The position numbers were made by a program, and so were the translations under genes. From Shewanella carassii (GTDB lineage: Bacteria; Pseudomonadota; Gammaproteobacteria; Enterobacterales; Shewanellaceae), in assembly GCF_002777975.1 (NCBI RefSeq), contig NZ_NGVS01000004.1:124001-188000 (forward strand): a DNA stretch of 64,000 nt, read 5' to 3'. Shown here piece after piece: positions 44,942 through 52,798 of this stretch. Position 1 is the stretch's first letter; every line of letters starts with the position of its first letter. Under the pieces are notes generated by a model, which was not told the origin of the DNA, did not search any database, and saw only the letters and a program-made list of their open reading frames with translations.

Positions 44942-45877
44942 TCAGCCTGCTTCATTGCTGAGTAAGGCGCGAGCCTCATCAGCGTCATTCATTATTTGTT
45001 TCTTAAGTGCCTCAAGGGACTCGAACGGTTTCTCGTCACGGATCTTGGCCACTAATTCCACTTCTACTTTACGCCCGTAGAGGTCACCTTCAAAGTCAAA
45101 CAGGTGCACTTCCAACTGGCAGTTTTGTCCTTGAACCGTGGGGCGAAAACCCACATTGGCAACGCCATCGTATTGTTCGCTACCATCCCACCAGAGCCTG
45201 ACCGCAAACACGCCCCTTACAGGAACCACCTTGCGCTTCATCGCAATATTGGCGGTGGGGAATCCCAGCGTCCGACCCAGCTTTTTGCCATGGGCCACCT
45301 TACCACTGAGAGTATAGGGATGTCCCAATAAACGTCTGGCCTGTTCAAGATTGCCCTTGGCCAACGCTTCTCTGACCATGGTGGAACTGACCCTATGATC
45401 GCCAACCAAGAAGCTCTGAGTACTGACTACCGCAAAACCATGCTGTTCGCCAGCTGCGCGAAGCAGTTCAAAGTTTCCCTGACGCGCCCGTCCAAAACAG
45501 AAATCGTCACCGACCACCAGATACTTGACCCCGAGTTTACGCACCAGCAGTTCTTCAACAAACTCCTTGGCCGGCATCTGGGCAAACTTTTGATTGAAGT
45601 TGACACACACAAGCCTGTCGATTCCAAGCTCACCCAGCAACCTAACCTTATCACGAAGCAGGCTAAGACGAGCCGGGGCATCCTGGCCTCGAAACAGTTC
45701 CTGTGGTTGCGGTTCAAAAGTCATCAGGGTTGCAGGCAAGCCAAAATGACGCGCCTTCTTGACCAGATTGGCTATCACCTCGGCATGGCCCCTGTGTACA
45801 CCATCAAAGTTACCTATGGTTAGCACACAACCACGATGGGCCGGCAATATATTGTATATTCCGCGAATCAGTTCCAT
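44942..45877 (-). CDS. ribF: Bifunctional riboflavin kinase / FAD synthetase RibF
   Basis: 311 aa enzyme making FMN and then FAD. N-terminal nucleotidyltransferase domain with IGNFDGVHRGHAEVI and DFCFGRARQGN; SSTMVREAL is the ATP-binding ISSTxIR-like motif. C-terminal flavokinase domain with HGKKLGRTLGFPTANI and DGVANVGFRPTV. ATG 45877. It lies in the murJ-ribF-ileS order common in gammaproteobacteria, with 65 bp after murJ and 32 bp to ileS. Confidence 0.96.
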   Translation of the reverse strand: MELIRGIYNILPAHRGCVLTIGNFDGVHRGHAEVIANLVKKARHFGLPATLMTFEPQPQELFRGQDAPARLSLLRDKVRLLGELGIDRLVCVNFNQKFAQMPAKEFVEELLVRKLGVKYLVVGDDFCFGRARQGNFELLRAAGEQHGFAVVSTQSFLVGDHRVSSTMVREALAKGNLEQARRLLGHPYTLSGKVAHGKKLGRTLGFPTANIAMKRKVVPVRGVFAVRLWWDGSEQYDGVANVGFRPTVQGQNCQLEVHLFDFEGDLYGRKVEVELVAKIRDEKPFESLEALKKQIMNDADEARALLSNEAG

Positions 45878-45942
45878 TAAATCAACGACCGCTCAAGCGT
45901 AAATTGGCGGATTATATAACAGCTCGGCAGCAGAATCAGCCC

Positions 45943-47502
45943 TCAGTTCCTGGCTTTGAGACGCCAGGGATGGATCCCAAGCAGCACCAGTGCGATAAAA
46001 TACCCCAGAGCGCCACCTAAGATCAGGGCAAACAGATGGCTCATTCGTTCAATCAGCGACCAATCCAGCCATTGGGCCTGCTCGGGAGAAAAATAGAGCA
46101 ACAGGGCCACCATCACGACAGTTGCAAGTAACGTCTTGATAAAAAAGATGATAGTTTGCTTGCTGACTCTGTAAACACCGGCCAGGTGTAAACCGCGATA
46201 TAACAGGGAGGCATTGAGTAAAGCAGACAGCGAGGTGGCGATGGCCAACCCCACATATCCAAATGGCACGGCAAAAATTATATTGAACCCCATGTTGCTA
46301 ACCATAGCTATGATGCCATAGCGAACCGGCGTCTTGGTGTCTTGACGAGCATAATATCCAGGTGCCAACACCTTGATCAGCATAAAACTCAATAACCCGG
46401 TACCGTAAGCGATCAAAGAATAGGAAGCCATTTCCACATCACTGACCCCAAAGGCGCCACGCATAAAAAGCACCATCAACATCGGCTGAGCCAAGACAAT
46501 CAGTCCCATCATGGCCGGCAATCCCAACAGTACAATGGCGCGGATGCCCCAGTCCATGGTACGGCCAAATCCCTCCCCCTCGGCATTAACATGTTTCTTG
46601 GATAAGGCCGGCAAAATAACGGTAGCAATAGCAATACCAAACAGTCCCAGTGGGAACTCCAACAGACGGTCTGAATAATAGAGCCAACTGATGGAGCCTG
46701 TTACCAAAAAACTGGCGATAAAAGTATCCAGCAGCAGGTTAATTTGTGACACAGAAACACCAAATAACGCCGGGATCATCAGGGTGCGGATTTTAACCAC
46801 CCCGGGATGATTCCAGCCCCAAGAGGGCTTGACCAGAGCTCTCTCTTGCAGCAGAAAAGGAATTTGAAACAGAAACTGGATCACACCACCGAAGAATACC
46901 CCCCAGGCCAGACCTATCTCGGGTTTGTCTAGGGTCGGGCTCAGCCACAGAGCCGCCGCAATAATGGCGACATTGAGAAATACCGGAGTAAAAGCCGAAA
47001 CCGCGAATCGGCCACGGGTATTGAGAATAGAGCCAGCCAAGGCGGTAAAAGTGATAAACCAAAGATAGGGGAAGGTGATCTTCAACATTAACGATGCCAG
47101 TTCAAACTTGGCGCCGTCAGGCTCGTCATTGACCCAGGCCATAAACCAACCGGCACCGAACAAAGCTGTCAGTATTGGTGAAGCCAAAACCCCAATCAGA
47201 GTCACTACTGTCACCAACAAGCCCAAGGTACCGGCAACCTTAGATAATAAGAGCTTAACCTCTTCGCTGGACTCTTTCTCCTGATATTGGGTTAATACAG
47301 GCACAAAGGCCTGAGCAAAGGCCCCTTCTGCAAACAAGCGCCGCAGAAAGTTGGGGATCTTGTTGGCAAAAAAGAATACATCGGCACTGCTGCCTGCGCC
47401 CATCAAATTGGCGACTACTACATCCCGTACCAACCCCAAAACACGGGAAATCAAGGTCATGACACTCACTATTGCGCCAGACCGTACCAATTTTTTGCTC
47501 AA
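45943..47502 (-). CDS. murJ: Lipid II flippase MurJ
   Basis: 519 aa MOP-superfamily inner-membrane protein moving lipid II to the periplasmic side for peptidoglycan synthesis; 14 hydrophobic helices. The N-terminus (SGAIVSVMTLISRVLGLVRD, then GAGSSADVFFFANKIPNFLRRL) carries the conserved Arg residues of the cavity. The start at TTG 47502 (followed by SKKLVRSG) is preferred because homologues begin there and GGGGGA lies just upstream; an in-frame GTG at 47559 would add 19 residues. First gene of the block ending with ispH. Confidence 0.93.
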   Translation of the reverse strand: MSKKLVRSGAIVSVMTLISRVLGLVRDVVVANLMGAGSSADVFFFANKIPNFLRRLFAEGAFAQAFVPVLTQYQEKESSEEVKLLLSKVAGTLGLLVTVVTLIGVLASPILTALFGAGWFMAWVNDEPDGAKFELASLMLKITFPYLWFITFTALAGSILNTRGRFAVSAFTPVFLNVAIIAAALWLSPTLDKPEIGLAWGVFFGGVIQFLFQIPFLLQERALVKPSWGWNHPGVVKIRTLMIPALFGVSVSQINLLLDTFIASFLVTGSISWLYYSDRLLEFPLGLFGIAIATVILPALSKKHVNAEGEGFGRTMDWGIRAIVLLGLPAMMGLIVLAQPMLMVLFMRGAFGVSDVEMASYSLIAYGTGLLSFMLIKVLAPGYYARQDTKTPVRYGIIAMVSNMGFNIIFAVPFGYVGLAIATSLSALLNASLLYRGLHLAGVYRVSKQTIIFFIKTLLATVVMVALLLYFSPEQAQWLDWSLIERMSHLFALILGGALGYFIALVLLGIHPWRLKARN

Positions 47503-47683
47503 ATATTCCCCCAGAAGACCTCGGCTACCATCTATGGTAACAAGTCTCAAAAATTCCACTTAAGCTCTGTCACATGCCAGCATTTGCTGGTAGAATTGCG
47601 CCACATCTTACACGAGTTGGGTTGAGGATCGCCAAATCGGGTTGAATTAATTTATCTTTATGATGGATATTCAATCATTGTCA

Positions 47684-47712
47684 TTGACAAAGTGGTGAAA
47701 ACCGGGCATTCT
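47684..47712 (+). promoter_or_regulatory. Candidate promoter of rpsT
   Basis: TTGACA (47684-47689), 17-bp spacer, CATTCT (47707-47712), 45 bp before the rpsT start. The -10 box is poor but the -35 is perfect. Confidence 0.45.
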
Positions 47713-47757
47713 CCTCGGCCTTTAAAAGTATCAAATCCAGTTTTTAGGAGTTGCACC

Positions 47758-48024
47758 TTGGCTAATAGCAAGACTGCAAAGAAGCGCGCGCTTCAATCAG
47801 AAAAGCGTCGTCAACACAACGCTAGCCGTCGCTCTATGTTGCGTACCTACGTGAAAAAAGTTATCGCTGCTATCAAAGCTGGCGATCACAAAGCGGCTAC
47901 TGAAGCTTTCGCTGTTGCACAACCCATTCTTGACCGTATGGCAACCAAAGGCCTGATCCACAAGAACAAGGCTGCCCGTCATAAGGCTCGTCTGAACGCT
48001 CGTATCAAAGCACTAGCTGCTTAA
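47758..48024 (+). CDS. rpsT: 30S ribosomal protein S20
   Basis: 88 aa small-subunit protein binding 16S rRNA. The mature protein begins [20 protein letters not shown], so the start is TTG 47758, with TTAGGAG about 7 bp upstream. A non-ATG start is a known feature of rpsT in E. coli, where it serves translational autoregulation. An in-frame ATG at 47692 would add 22 residues not found in S20. Divergent from murJ; strong terminator at 48041-48067. Confidence 0.97.
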   Translation: MANSKTAKKRALQSEKRRQHNASRRSMLRTYVKKVIAAIKAGDHKAATEAFAVAQPILDRMATKGLIHKNKAARHKARLNARIKALAA

Positions 48025-48040
48025 TTCGATACCAGCATAA

Positions 48041-48067
48041 AAAAAACCGGCAATTGCCGGTTTTTTT
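48041..48067 (+). terminator. Terminator of rpsT, bidirectional
   Basis: Palindrome AAAAAACCGGCAATTGCCGG followed by seven T; it can also serve the convergent ArsR gene, whose stop is at 48088. Confidence 0.92.
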
Positions 48068-48087
48068 ATACCCCAAATTCAATAACA

Positions 48088-48384
48088 TCAATGACAATAG
48101 ATGTTATTCAACAGCTTGATGATTTCGCGCACTTCTTCACTCTTGAGCGAATAATACACTGTCTGGGCTTCTTTACGGGTAGCCACTAGATTGTCTTTAC
48201 GCAACCACGCCAGATGCTGAGACAACGCCGACTGGCTCAAGCCCAGTTTCTTGTTCATTTCCCCAACGCACATCTCTCCCTCACTCAGGAGATAGCACAG
48301 AATAAATAAACGCCTCTCATTGGCCAGTGCCTTTAATAATACGACGGCATGGTCCGCTCGCTGCTGCATTAACTCTATATTCAT
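48088..48384 (-). CDS. ArsR/SmtB family regulator, YgaV/BigR-like
   Basis: 98 aa winged-helix repressor. Helix-turn-helix region VGEMNKKLGLSQSALSQHLAWLRKDNLV, wing TRKEAQTVYYSL. Cys30 (LFILCYLL) and Cys97 (NNIYCH) lie where the persulfide-sensing pair of BigR/SqrR/YgaV sits (about 66 residues apart), so a reactive-sulfur switch is possible; a third Cys39 precedes the DNA-binding helix. Metal ligands of SmtB type are not evident. No sulfur-oxidation genes are adjacent. It is divergent from the M28 peptidase gene (135 bp between starts), which may or may not be a target. Confidence 0.85.
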   Translation of the reverse strand: MNIELMQQRADHAVVLLKALANERRLFILCYLLSEGEMCVGEMNKKLGLSQSALSQHLAWLRKDNLVATRKEAQTVYYSLKSEEVREIIKLLNNIYCH

Positions 48385-48519
48385 GACGAGCCTATTCTCC
48401 TAATACAAACTCCGTCCCTAATATAGCCTTGCCTTACGGAGATAGTCGGGACATAAAGCACACTTTTTGTTAGATTGTTTTCAAAAATGGGACGTACCTA
48501 ATAAAAACAAAGGAAACAC

Positions 48520-49923
48520 ATGAAAAACCATCAAACCGCCCTGTTACTTTTCCTACTTATTCCATCACTTATTGGTTGCCAATCGACCATTCCTTCCGAT
48601 ACAAATCAACTGCTTGCAGAATCTTTGCAACAAAAAGCTCTCAGTTCAGATCTCGGTTTCCAAATTGTGGAATCTTTGACAGTAGAAGTCGGTCCTCGCC
48701 TCGCAGGCAGCCCCAAAGACGCCATGGCAGTTGCCTGGGCGGAGAAAAAATTGCAGTCATTGGGTTTTGACCGAGTCTATAAGGAAGCGGTGGAAGTCCC
48801 GGTATGGGTACGTGGTAAGGCCAGTGCCAGCATAGTGGCGCCCTTCCAGCAACCTCTGGTCATCACGGCCTTAGGAGGGAGTGTTGCTACCCCGGCAGAA
48901 GGTATCACGGCCAAGATAGTTCGCTTCGATGACTTAAACGCATTGAAAAATGCCAATCCTGATGATGTTGCCGGGAAAATTGTCTTTATCGATCAAAAAA
49001 CCGAACGTCACAAAACGGGTAAAGGTTACGGCAAGAGCGTTGGTGGCCGCTCACGAGGCGCTATAGAGGCAGCGCGAAAAGGTGCCTTGGCAATAGTTAT
49101 CCGTTCGATAGGTACAGACCACGACCGTATGGCCCATACCGGCACCATGCATTATGAAGAAGGCTTAAAGCGGATCCCGGCGGCGGCCATGTCGGCGCCA
49201 GATGCCGATCTTATCAACGCCATGCTTAAGCGTTCTGCCGATATCACCCTCGCGTTGAATATGTCTCCCGAAAACAAGGGCAGCGCCATTTCCTATAACG
49301 TCATAGCAGAAGTCACCGGCAGTAGTAAGCCAGATGAGATCGTGCTGATTGGGGCTCATCTGGATTCCTGGGATGAAGGCACAGGAGCCATAGATGACGG
49401 TGCCGGAGTCGCGATTGTCACCGCGGCCGCTAAGCTTATACAAGATTTGCCGGTAAAACCGGCTCGGACGGTACGAGTCGTGCTCTATGCGGCCGAAGAG
49501 CTCGGCTTGGTTGGTGGCAAGGCTTATGCCAAGGCCCACGCGGCAGCGCTGGATAAACACTATATCGCAGCCGAATCGGATTTCGGGGCTGGCCCTATCT
49601 ACCGCATCGACTTTCAGGTCAATGAACAAGTACTGCCCAAACTACAGCAACTGACCCAAGTGATGCAGCGAAACGGCGTAGCCGCCGGTGACAACAGCGC
49701 CTACGGTGGCCCGGATATTTCCATGCTGCCAGCCAGTGGCGTTCCTGTGGCCTCCCTGCGCCAGGATGGTACCGATTACTTCGACTACCACCACACACCC
49801 AACGATACCCTGGACAAGATAGATCCCAAGGCGCTGGCACAAAACATTGCGGCCTATGCCCAGTTCGCCTATTTGATGGCACAGTCTGAACTGGAACTGC
49901 GACCGCTGCCTGCCAAACAGTAA
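48520..49923 (+). CDS. M28 family zinc metallopeptidase, predicted lipoprotein
   Basis: 467 aa aminopeptidase-type M28 enzyme. Signal peptide with lipobox SLIGC (Cys20), so it is probably membrane-anchored and periplasmic. A PA-like inserted domain (about 110-230) precedes the catalytic domain; zinc ligands and catalytic residues are seen in GAHLDSWD (His, Asp), AIDDGAG (Asp), YAAEELGLVG (Glu-Glu), ESDFG (Asp) and DYHHTPNDT (His). Related to carboxypeptidase Q-like peptidases. ATG 48520 has AAAGGAA about 6 bp upstream. Monocistronic with its own terminator. Confidence 0.9.
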   Translation: MKNHQTALLLFLLIPSLIGCQSTIPSDTNQLLAESLQQKALSSDLGFQIVESLTVEVGPRLAGSPKDAMAVAWAEKKLQSLGFDRVYKEAVEVPVWVRGKASASIVAPFQQPLVITALGGSVATPAEGITAKIVRFDDLNALKNANPDDVAGKIVFIDQKTERHKTGKGYGKSVGGRSRGAIEAARKGALAIVIRSIGTDHDRMAHTGTMHYEEGLKRIPAAAMSAPDADLINAMLKRSADITLALNMSPENKGSAISYNVIAEVTGSSKPDEIVLIGAHLDSWDEGTGAIDDGAGVAIVTAAAKLIQDLPVKPARTVRVVLYAAEELGLVGGKAYAKAHAAALDKHYIAAESDFGAGPIYRIDFQVNEQVLPKLQQLTQVMQRNGVAAGDNSAYGGPDISMLPASGVPVASLRQDGTDYFDYHHTPNDTLDKIDPKALAQNIAAYAQFAYLMAQSELELRPLPAKQ

Positions 49924-49943
49924 ATCACACGCTTTAGAAGCAA

Positions 49944-49968
49944 AAAGCCGTTCAACAATGAACGGCTT
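49944..49968 (+). terminator. Terminator of the M28 peptidase gene
   Basis: AAAGCCGTTCA-CAA-TGAACGGCTTT, then CTTATTTCT; it also lies close to the convergent yaaA end. Confidence 0.8.
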
Positions 49969-49996
49969 TCTTATTTCTATATATCAGAAAGGGTTA

Positions 49997-50773
49997 TCAA
50001 CTCTGCTCTTCCCGCAGGAACACAGGAGTATCGGGGCTAGAATCGGTTTCACTGTAATAATAGCCAGCGCTATTAAATGCCTTTAACCGCTCCAAACTCT
50101 GTTCCTCTTGCTCCAACAGGTAGCGAGCCATCATGCCTCTGGCCTTCTTGGCATAAAAGCTGATGACCTTATACTGCCCATTTTTGCAGTCTTTAAACAC
50201 TGGCGTGATAATACGTCCGGCAATCTGCTTGGGTTTAATCGCTTTGAAGTACTCATTGGAAGCCAAATTCACTACAATATCATCCCCTTGCTGAACCAAT
50301 GCCTGATTAATGGCATCGGTGATGATATCGCCCCAGAAGGCGTACAGGTTATTGCCCCTGGGATTATTCAAGGAGGTGCCCATTTCCAGCCGATAGGCTT
50401 GCATCAAGTCCAGAGGCCTCAACAGGCCATAGAGACCTGACAAAATACGCAGATGCTGCTGGGCTCTTACAACCGTATCAGGCGAAAGAGTGTCGGCATC
50501 CAGCCCGGTATAAACATCACCACGGAAAGCGTAGAGTGCTTGCTTGGCATTCTCCGGGGTAAAATCAGGTTGCCACTCGGCGAATCGGGCGGCATTCAAG
50601 CCAGCAATCTTGTCACTGACTTTCATCAAAGAAGCAATATTGGCTGGAGTCAGGTCCCGACAAACCTGAATAAGCTCGCTACTATGCTCGAGAAACTGTG
50701 GCAGGCTATATTCAGACACTGCCGCAGGGTTGTCATAATCCAGGGTCTTGGCCGGTGAAACCAAAATCAGCAT
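49997..50773 (-). CDS. yaaA: YaaA family peroxide-stress protein
   Basis: 258 aa member of the DUF328/UPF0246 family. In E. coli YaaA lowers free intracellular iron during H2O2 stress and binds DNA. Conserved segments: N-terminal [50 protein letters not shown], and [18 protein letters not shown] 50773 has GGAG 7 bp upstream; an in-frame codon at 50803 adds a non-conserved tail. Monocistronic, followed by the M28 terminator and preceded by the terminator of the alsT-type gene. Confidence 0.93.
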   Translation of the reverse strand: MLILVSPAKTLDYDNPAAVSEYSLPQFLEHSSELIQVCRDLTPANIASLMKVSDKIAGLNAARFAEWQPDFTPENAKQALYAFRGDVYTGLDADTLSPDTVVRAQQHLRILSGLYGLLRPLDLMQAYRLEMGTSLNNPRGNNLYAFWGDIITDAINQALVQQGDDIVVNLASNEYFKAIKPKQIAGRIITPVFKDCKNGQYKVISFYAKKARGMMARYLLEQEEQSLERLKAFNSAGYYYSETDSSPDTPVFLREEQS

Positions 50774-50824
50774 ATTCACTCCGTCTAATTGGTATAGAAC
50801 CAACTATGATACTGGGATGAAATA

Positions 50825-50855
50825 AAAAAACCACGCACTGATAGCGTGGTTTTTT
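50825..50855 (-). terminator. Terminator after the AGCS symporter gene
   Basis: AAAAAACCACGC / GCGTGGTTTTTT with a 7-base loop, T-runs on both strands, 33 bp after the symporter stop. Confidence 0.88.
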
Positions 50856-50887
50856 CGATACTCTTAATCTGGATTACTCTCTGGCCA

Positions 50888-52375
50888 TTAACACTTTTCG
50901 CTGCGAACTACAGGTTCGCCAGTCCAGATACCCTCTTCAATATGACCATCGAGTTCAGGGAACTTGCTCTTGTCAAACACAGGCTCTTTGCCTTCACTCA
51001 ATTGATCGCGGTAATCGTTAATCACTCGCATGGCAACACCTGAAAGCAGTACCAAAGCGATGATATTGACTGTAGCCATCAATCCCATCGAAAGATCGGC
51101 CAAATTCCAGACCAAGGTTATTTTCGCTACAGCCCCAAACATCACCATGCCGAGTACGCACAAGCGGAACAGAGGCAACACCTTACGGCTATTATTGGAA
51201 AGAAACAGCACATTGGTTTCAGCATAAGAATAGTTGGCGATTATTGAGGTAAAGCAAAACAGTAAAATGGCAAAGGCTACGAAAAAGCCTCCCCAATCTC
51301 CAACATGGGTGGTCAATGCCGCTATGGTCAGTTGGATCCCTTTGTCCCCCTCGCCAACATTGACACCACTGAGATCGCCGGCCAACAAGATTATTGCGGC
51401 TGTCGCACTACAGATAACAATAGTGTCCATAAACACGCCTATCATCTGCACAAAACCCTGTGATGCTGGGTGATTTGGTGTAGGTGACGCGCTGGCAGCA
51501 ACGTTGGCAGCGCTACCCATCCCCGCCTCGTTGGAGAACAAACCGCGAGCGATCCCGGACTGCATCGCCTGAGCCACAGTATAAGCTACCCCACCAGCAG
51601 CAGCCTCTTGCCAACCGAAGGCGCTGCTGACTATCAGTTTGAGAATGGTCGGCAATTGTTCAATATTCATGCCGACAACGACCAAAGCGATCAGGATATA
51701 AGCAAAAGCCATAATGGGTACAACCACCTCAGAGACGCGCGCAACTTTACGCAGCCCCCCCATGATGACCAAACCACTGGCGACCACCAGAAGAATACCT
51801 ATCCAATAAGTGGCTTTAATATCAAACCAGTAGGCCTCTTTGACATCAAATACAATTTCCAATGCCCCTGTAATGGTATTGGCCTGAACGGCATTGAAAA
51901 CCAGACCAAAGGCGATGATCAAGAATACGGAGAAGAGGATCCCCATCCAACGCTGTCCAAGTCCCCTTTCCATATAATAAGAGGGACCACCACGAAACTG
52001 GTCATCTTTATCTTTTACTTTATAGATCTGAGCCAGAGTCGACTCAATCATGGCCGTAGCCATACCCAAGAGAGCGATGAGCCACATCCAGAATACGGCT
52101 CCCGGACCACCGGCGCCTATGGCAACGGCCACCCCGGCCATATTACCGGCACCGACCCTGGCGGCCATGCTGGTACAAAATACCTGAAACGATGACAAGC
52201 CACTGTCACAGCCCTGTCTACTGGTAGCCATCACCTTGGCAGAATGTCCTAGGTGAGTGAGCTGAATGAACAAAAGCCTCAGAGTGAAGTACAAGCCAGC
52301 GCCCACTAAGGCATAGACCAATAGCTTTCCCCAAAGCAGAGAGTTCAAAAAATCGACTATGGTTTCTATTATCAT
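50888..52375 (-). CDS. Alanine/glycine:cation symporter (AGCS family)
   Basis: 495 aa inner-membrane Na+-coupled amino acid transporter, about 11 helices. Family hallmarks: SSFQVFCTSMAARVGAGNMAGVA, the GAGGPGAVFWMWLIALLGMATAMIEST stretch, and SGIARGLFSNEAGMGSAAN. Alanine or glycine is the usual substrate. ATG 52375 with GGGAAAG about 10 bp upstream. It is the first gene on the minus strand before a 423-bp gap to the divergent phosphoketolase gene; the CRP-like site in that gap could control either. Confidence 0.92.
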   Translation of the reverse strand: MIIETIVDFLNSLLWGKLLVYALVGAGLYFTLRLLFIQLTHLGHSAKVMATSRQGCDSGLSSFQVFCTSMAARVGAGNMAGVAVAIGAGGPGAVFWMWLIALLGMATAMIESTLAQIYKVKDKDDQFRGGPSYYMERGLGQRWMGILFSVFLIIAFGLVFNAVQANTITGALEIVFDVKEAYWFDIKATYWIGILLVVASGLVIMGGLRKVARVSEVVVPIMAFAYILIALVVVGMNIEQLPTILKLIVSSAFGWQEAAAGGVAYTVAQAMQSGIARGLFSNEAGMGSAANVAASASPTPNHPASQGFVQMIGVFMDTIVICSATAAIILLAGDLSGVNVGEGDKGIQLTIAALTTHVGDWGGFFVAFAILLFCFTSIIANYSYAETNVLFLSNNSRKVLPLFRLCVLGMVMFGAVAKITLVWNLADLSMGLMATVNIIALVLLSGVAMRVINDYRDQLSEGKEPVFDKSKFPELDGHIEEGIWTGEPVVRSEKC

Positions 52376-52565
52376 AATTGTAAGCTTTCCCGTGACAAAC
52401 TTGGCCTATCATTGACATGATGCCGCCAAGTTTGTGGTTAAGATTCCTTCCTGAATGAAAAAGGATAAGCAGCGACCAGTTTCTTTTCGAATTATCCTAC
52501 ATACACTAAGGTATGCCGGCCGAGCTTGAGGGCGGAGAAAATAGCATAGGATGGCAAAATCACCG

Positions 52566-52581
52566 CGTGACACGGATCACA
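52566..52581. promoter_or_regulatory. CRP-like site in the symporter-phosphoketolase gap
   Basis: CGTGA-CACGGA-TCACA: one mismatch from TGTGA-n6-TCACA. It lies 190 bp before the symporter start and 217 bp before the phosphoketolase start. The rest of the 423-bp gap (52376-52798) holds no gene; it is A+T-rich near the phosphoketolase. Confidence 0.45.
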
Positions 52582-52798
52582 CTTAACCACTCACGTGACA
52601 GCGAATTCACCATAAAAACACCAGAACAGACTAGTGTTATAACTTGAATAACAGGGATTTCACAGGAAATATCTAAAAAACACCAGCTAAACAAACTTTC
52701 AAAATTTGGATTTGGGACACATTTTTGTAATAAAACTACAAATATAGTATCCACAAGATAATTTGATTCACTTTTAGCTAGCTCAAGCGAGGCACGAT

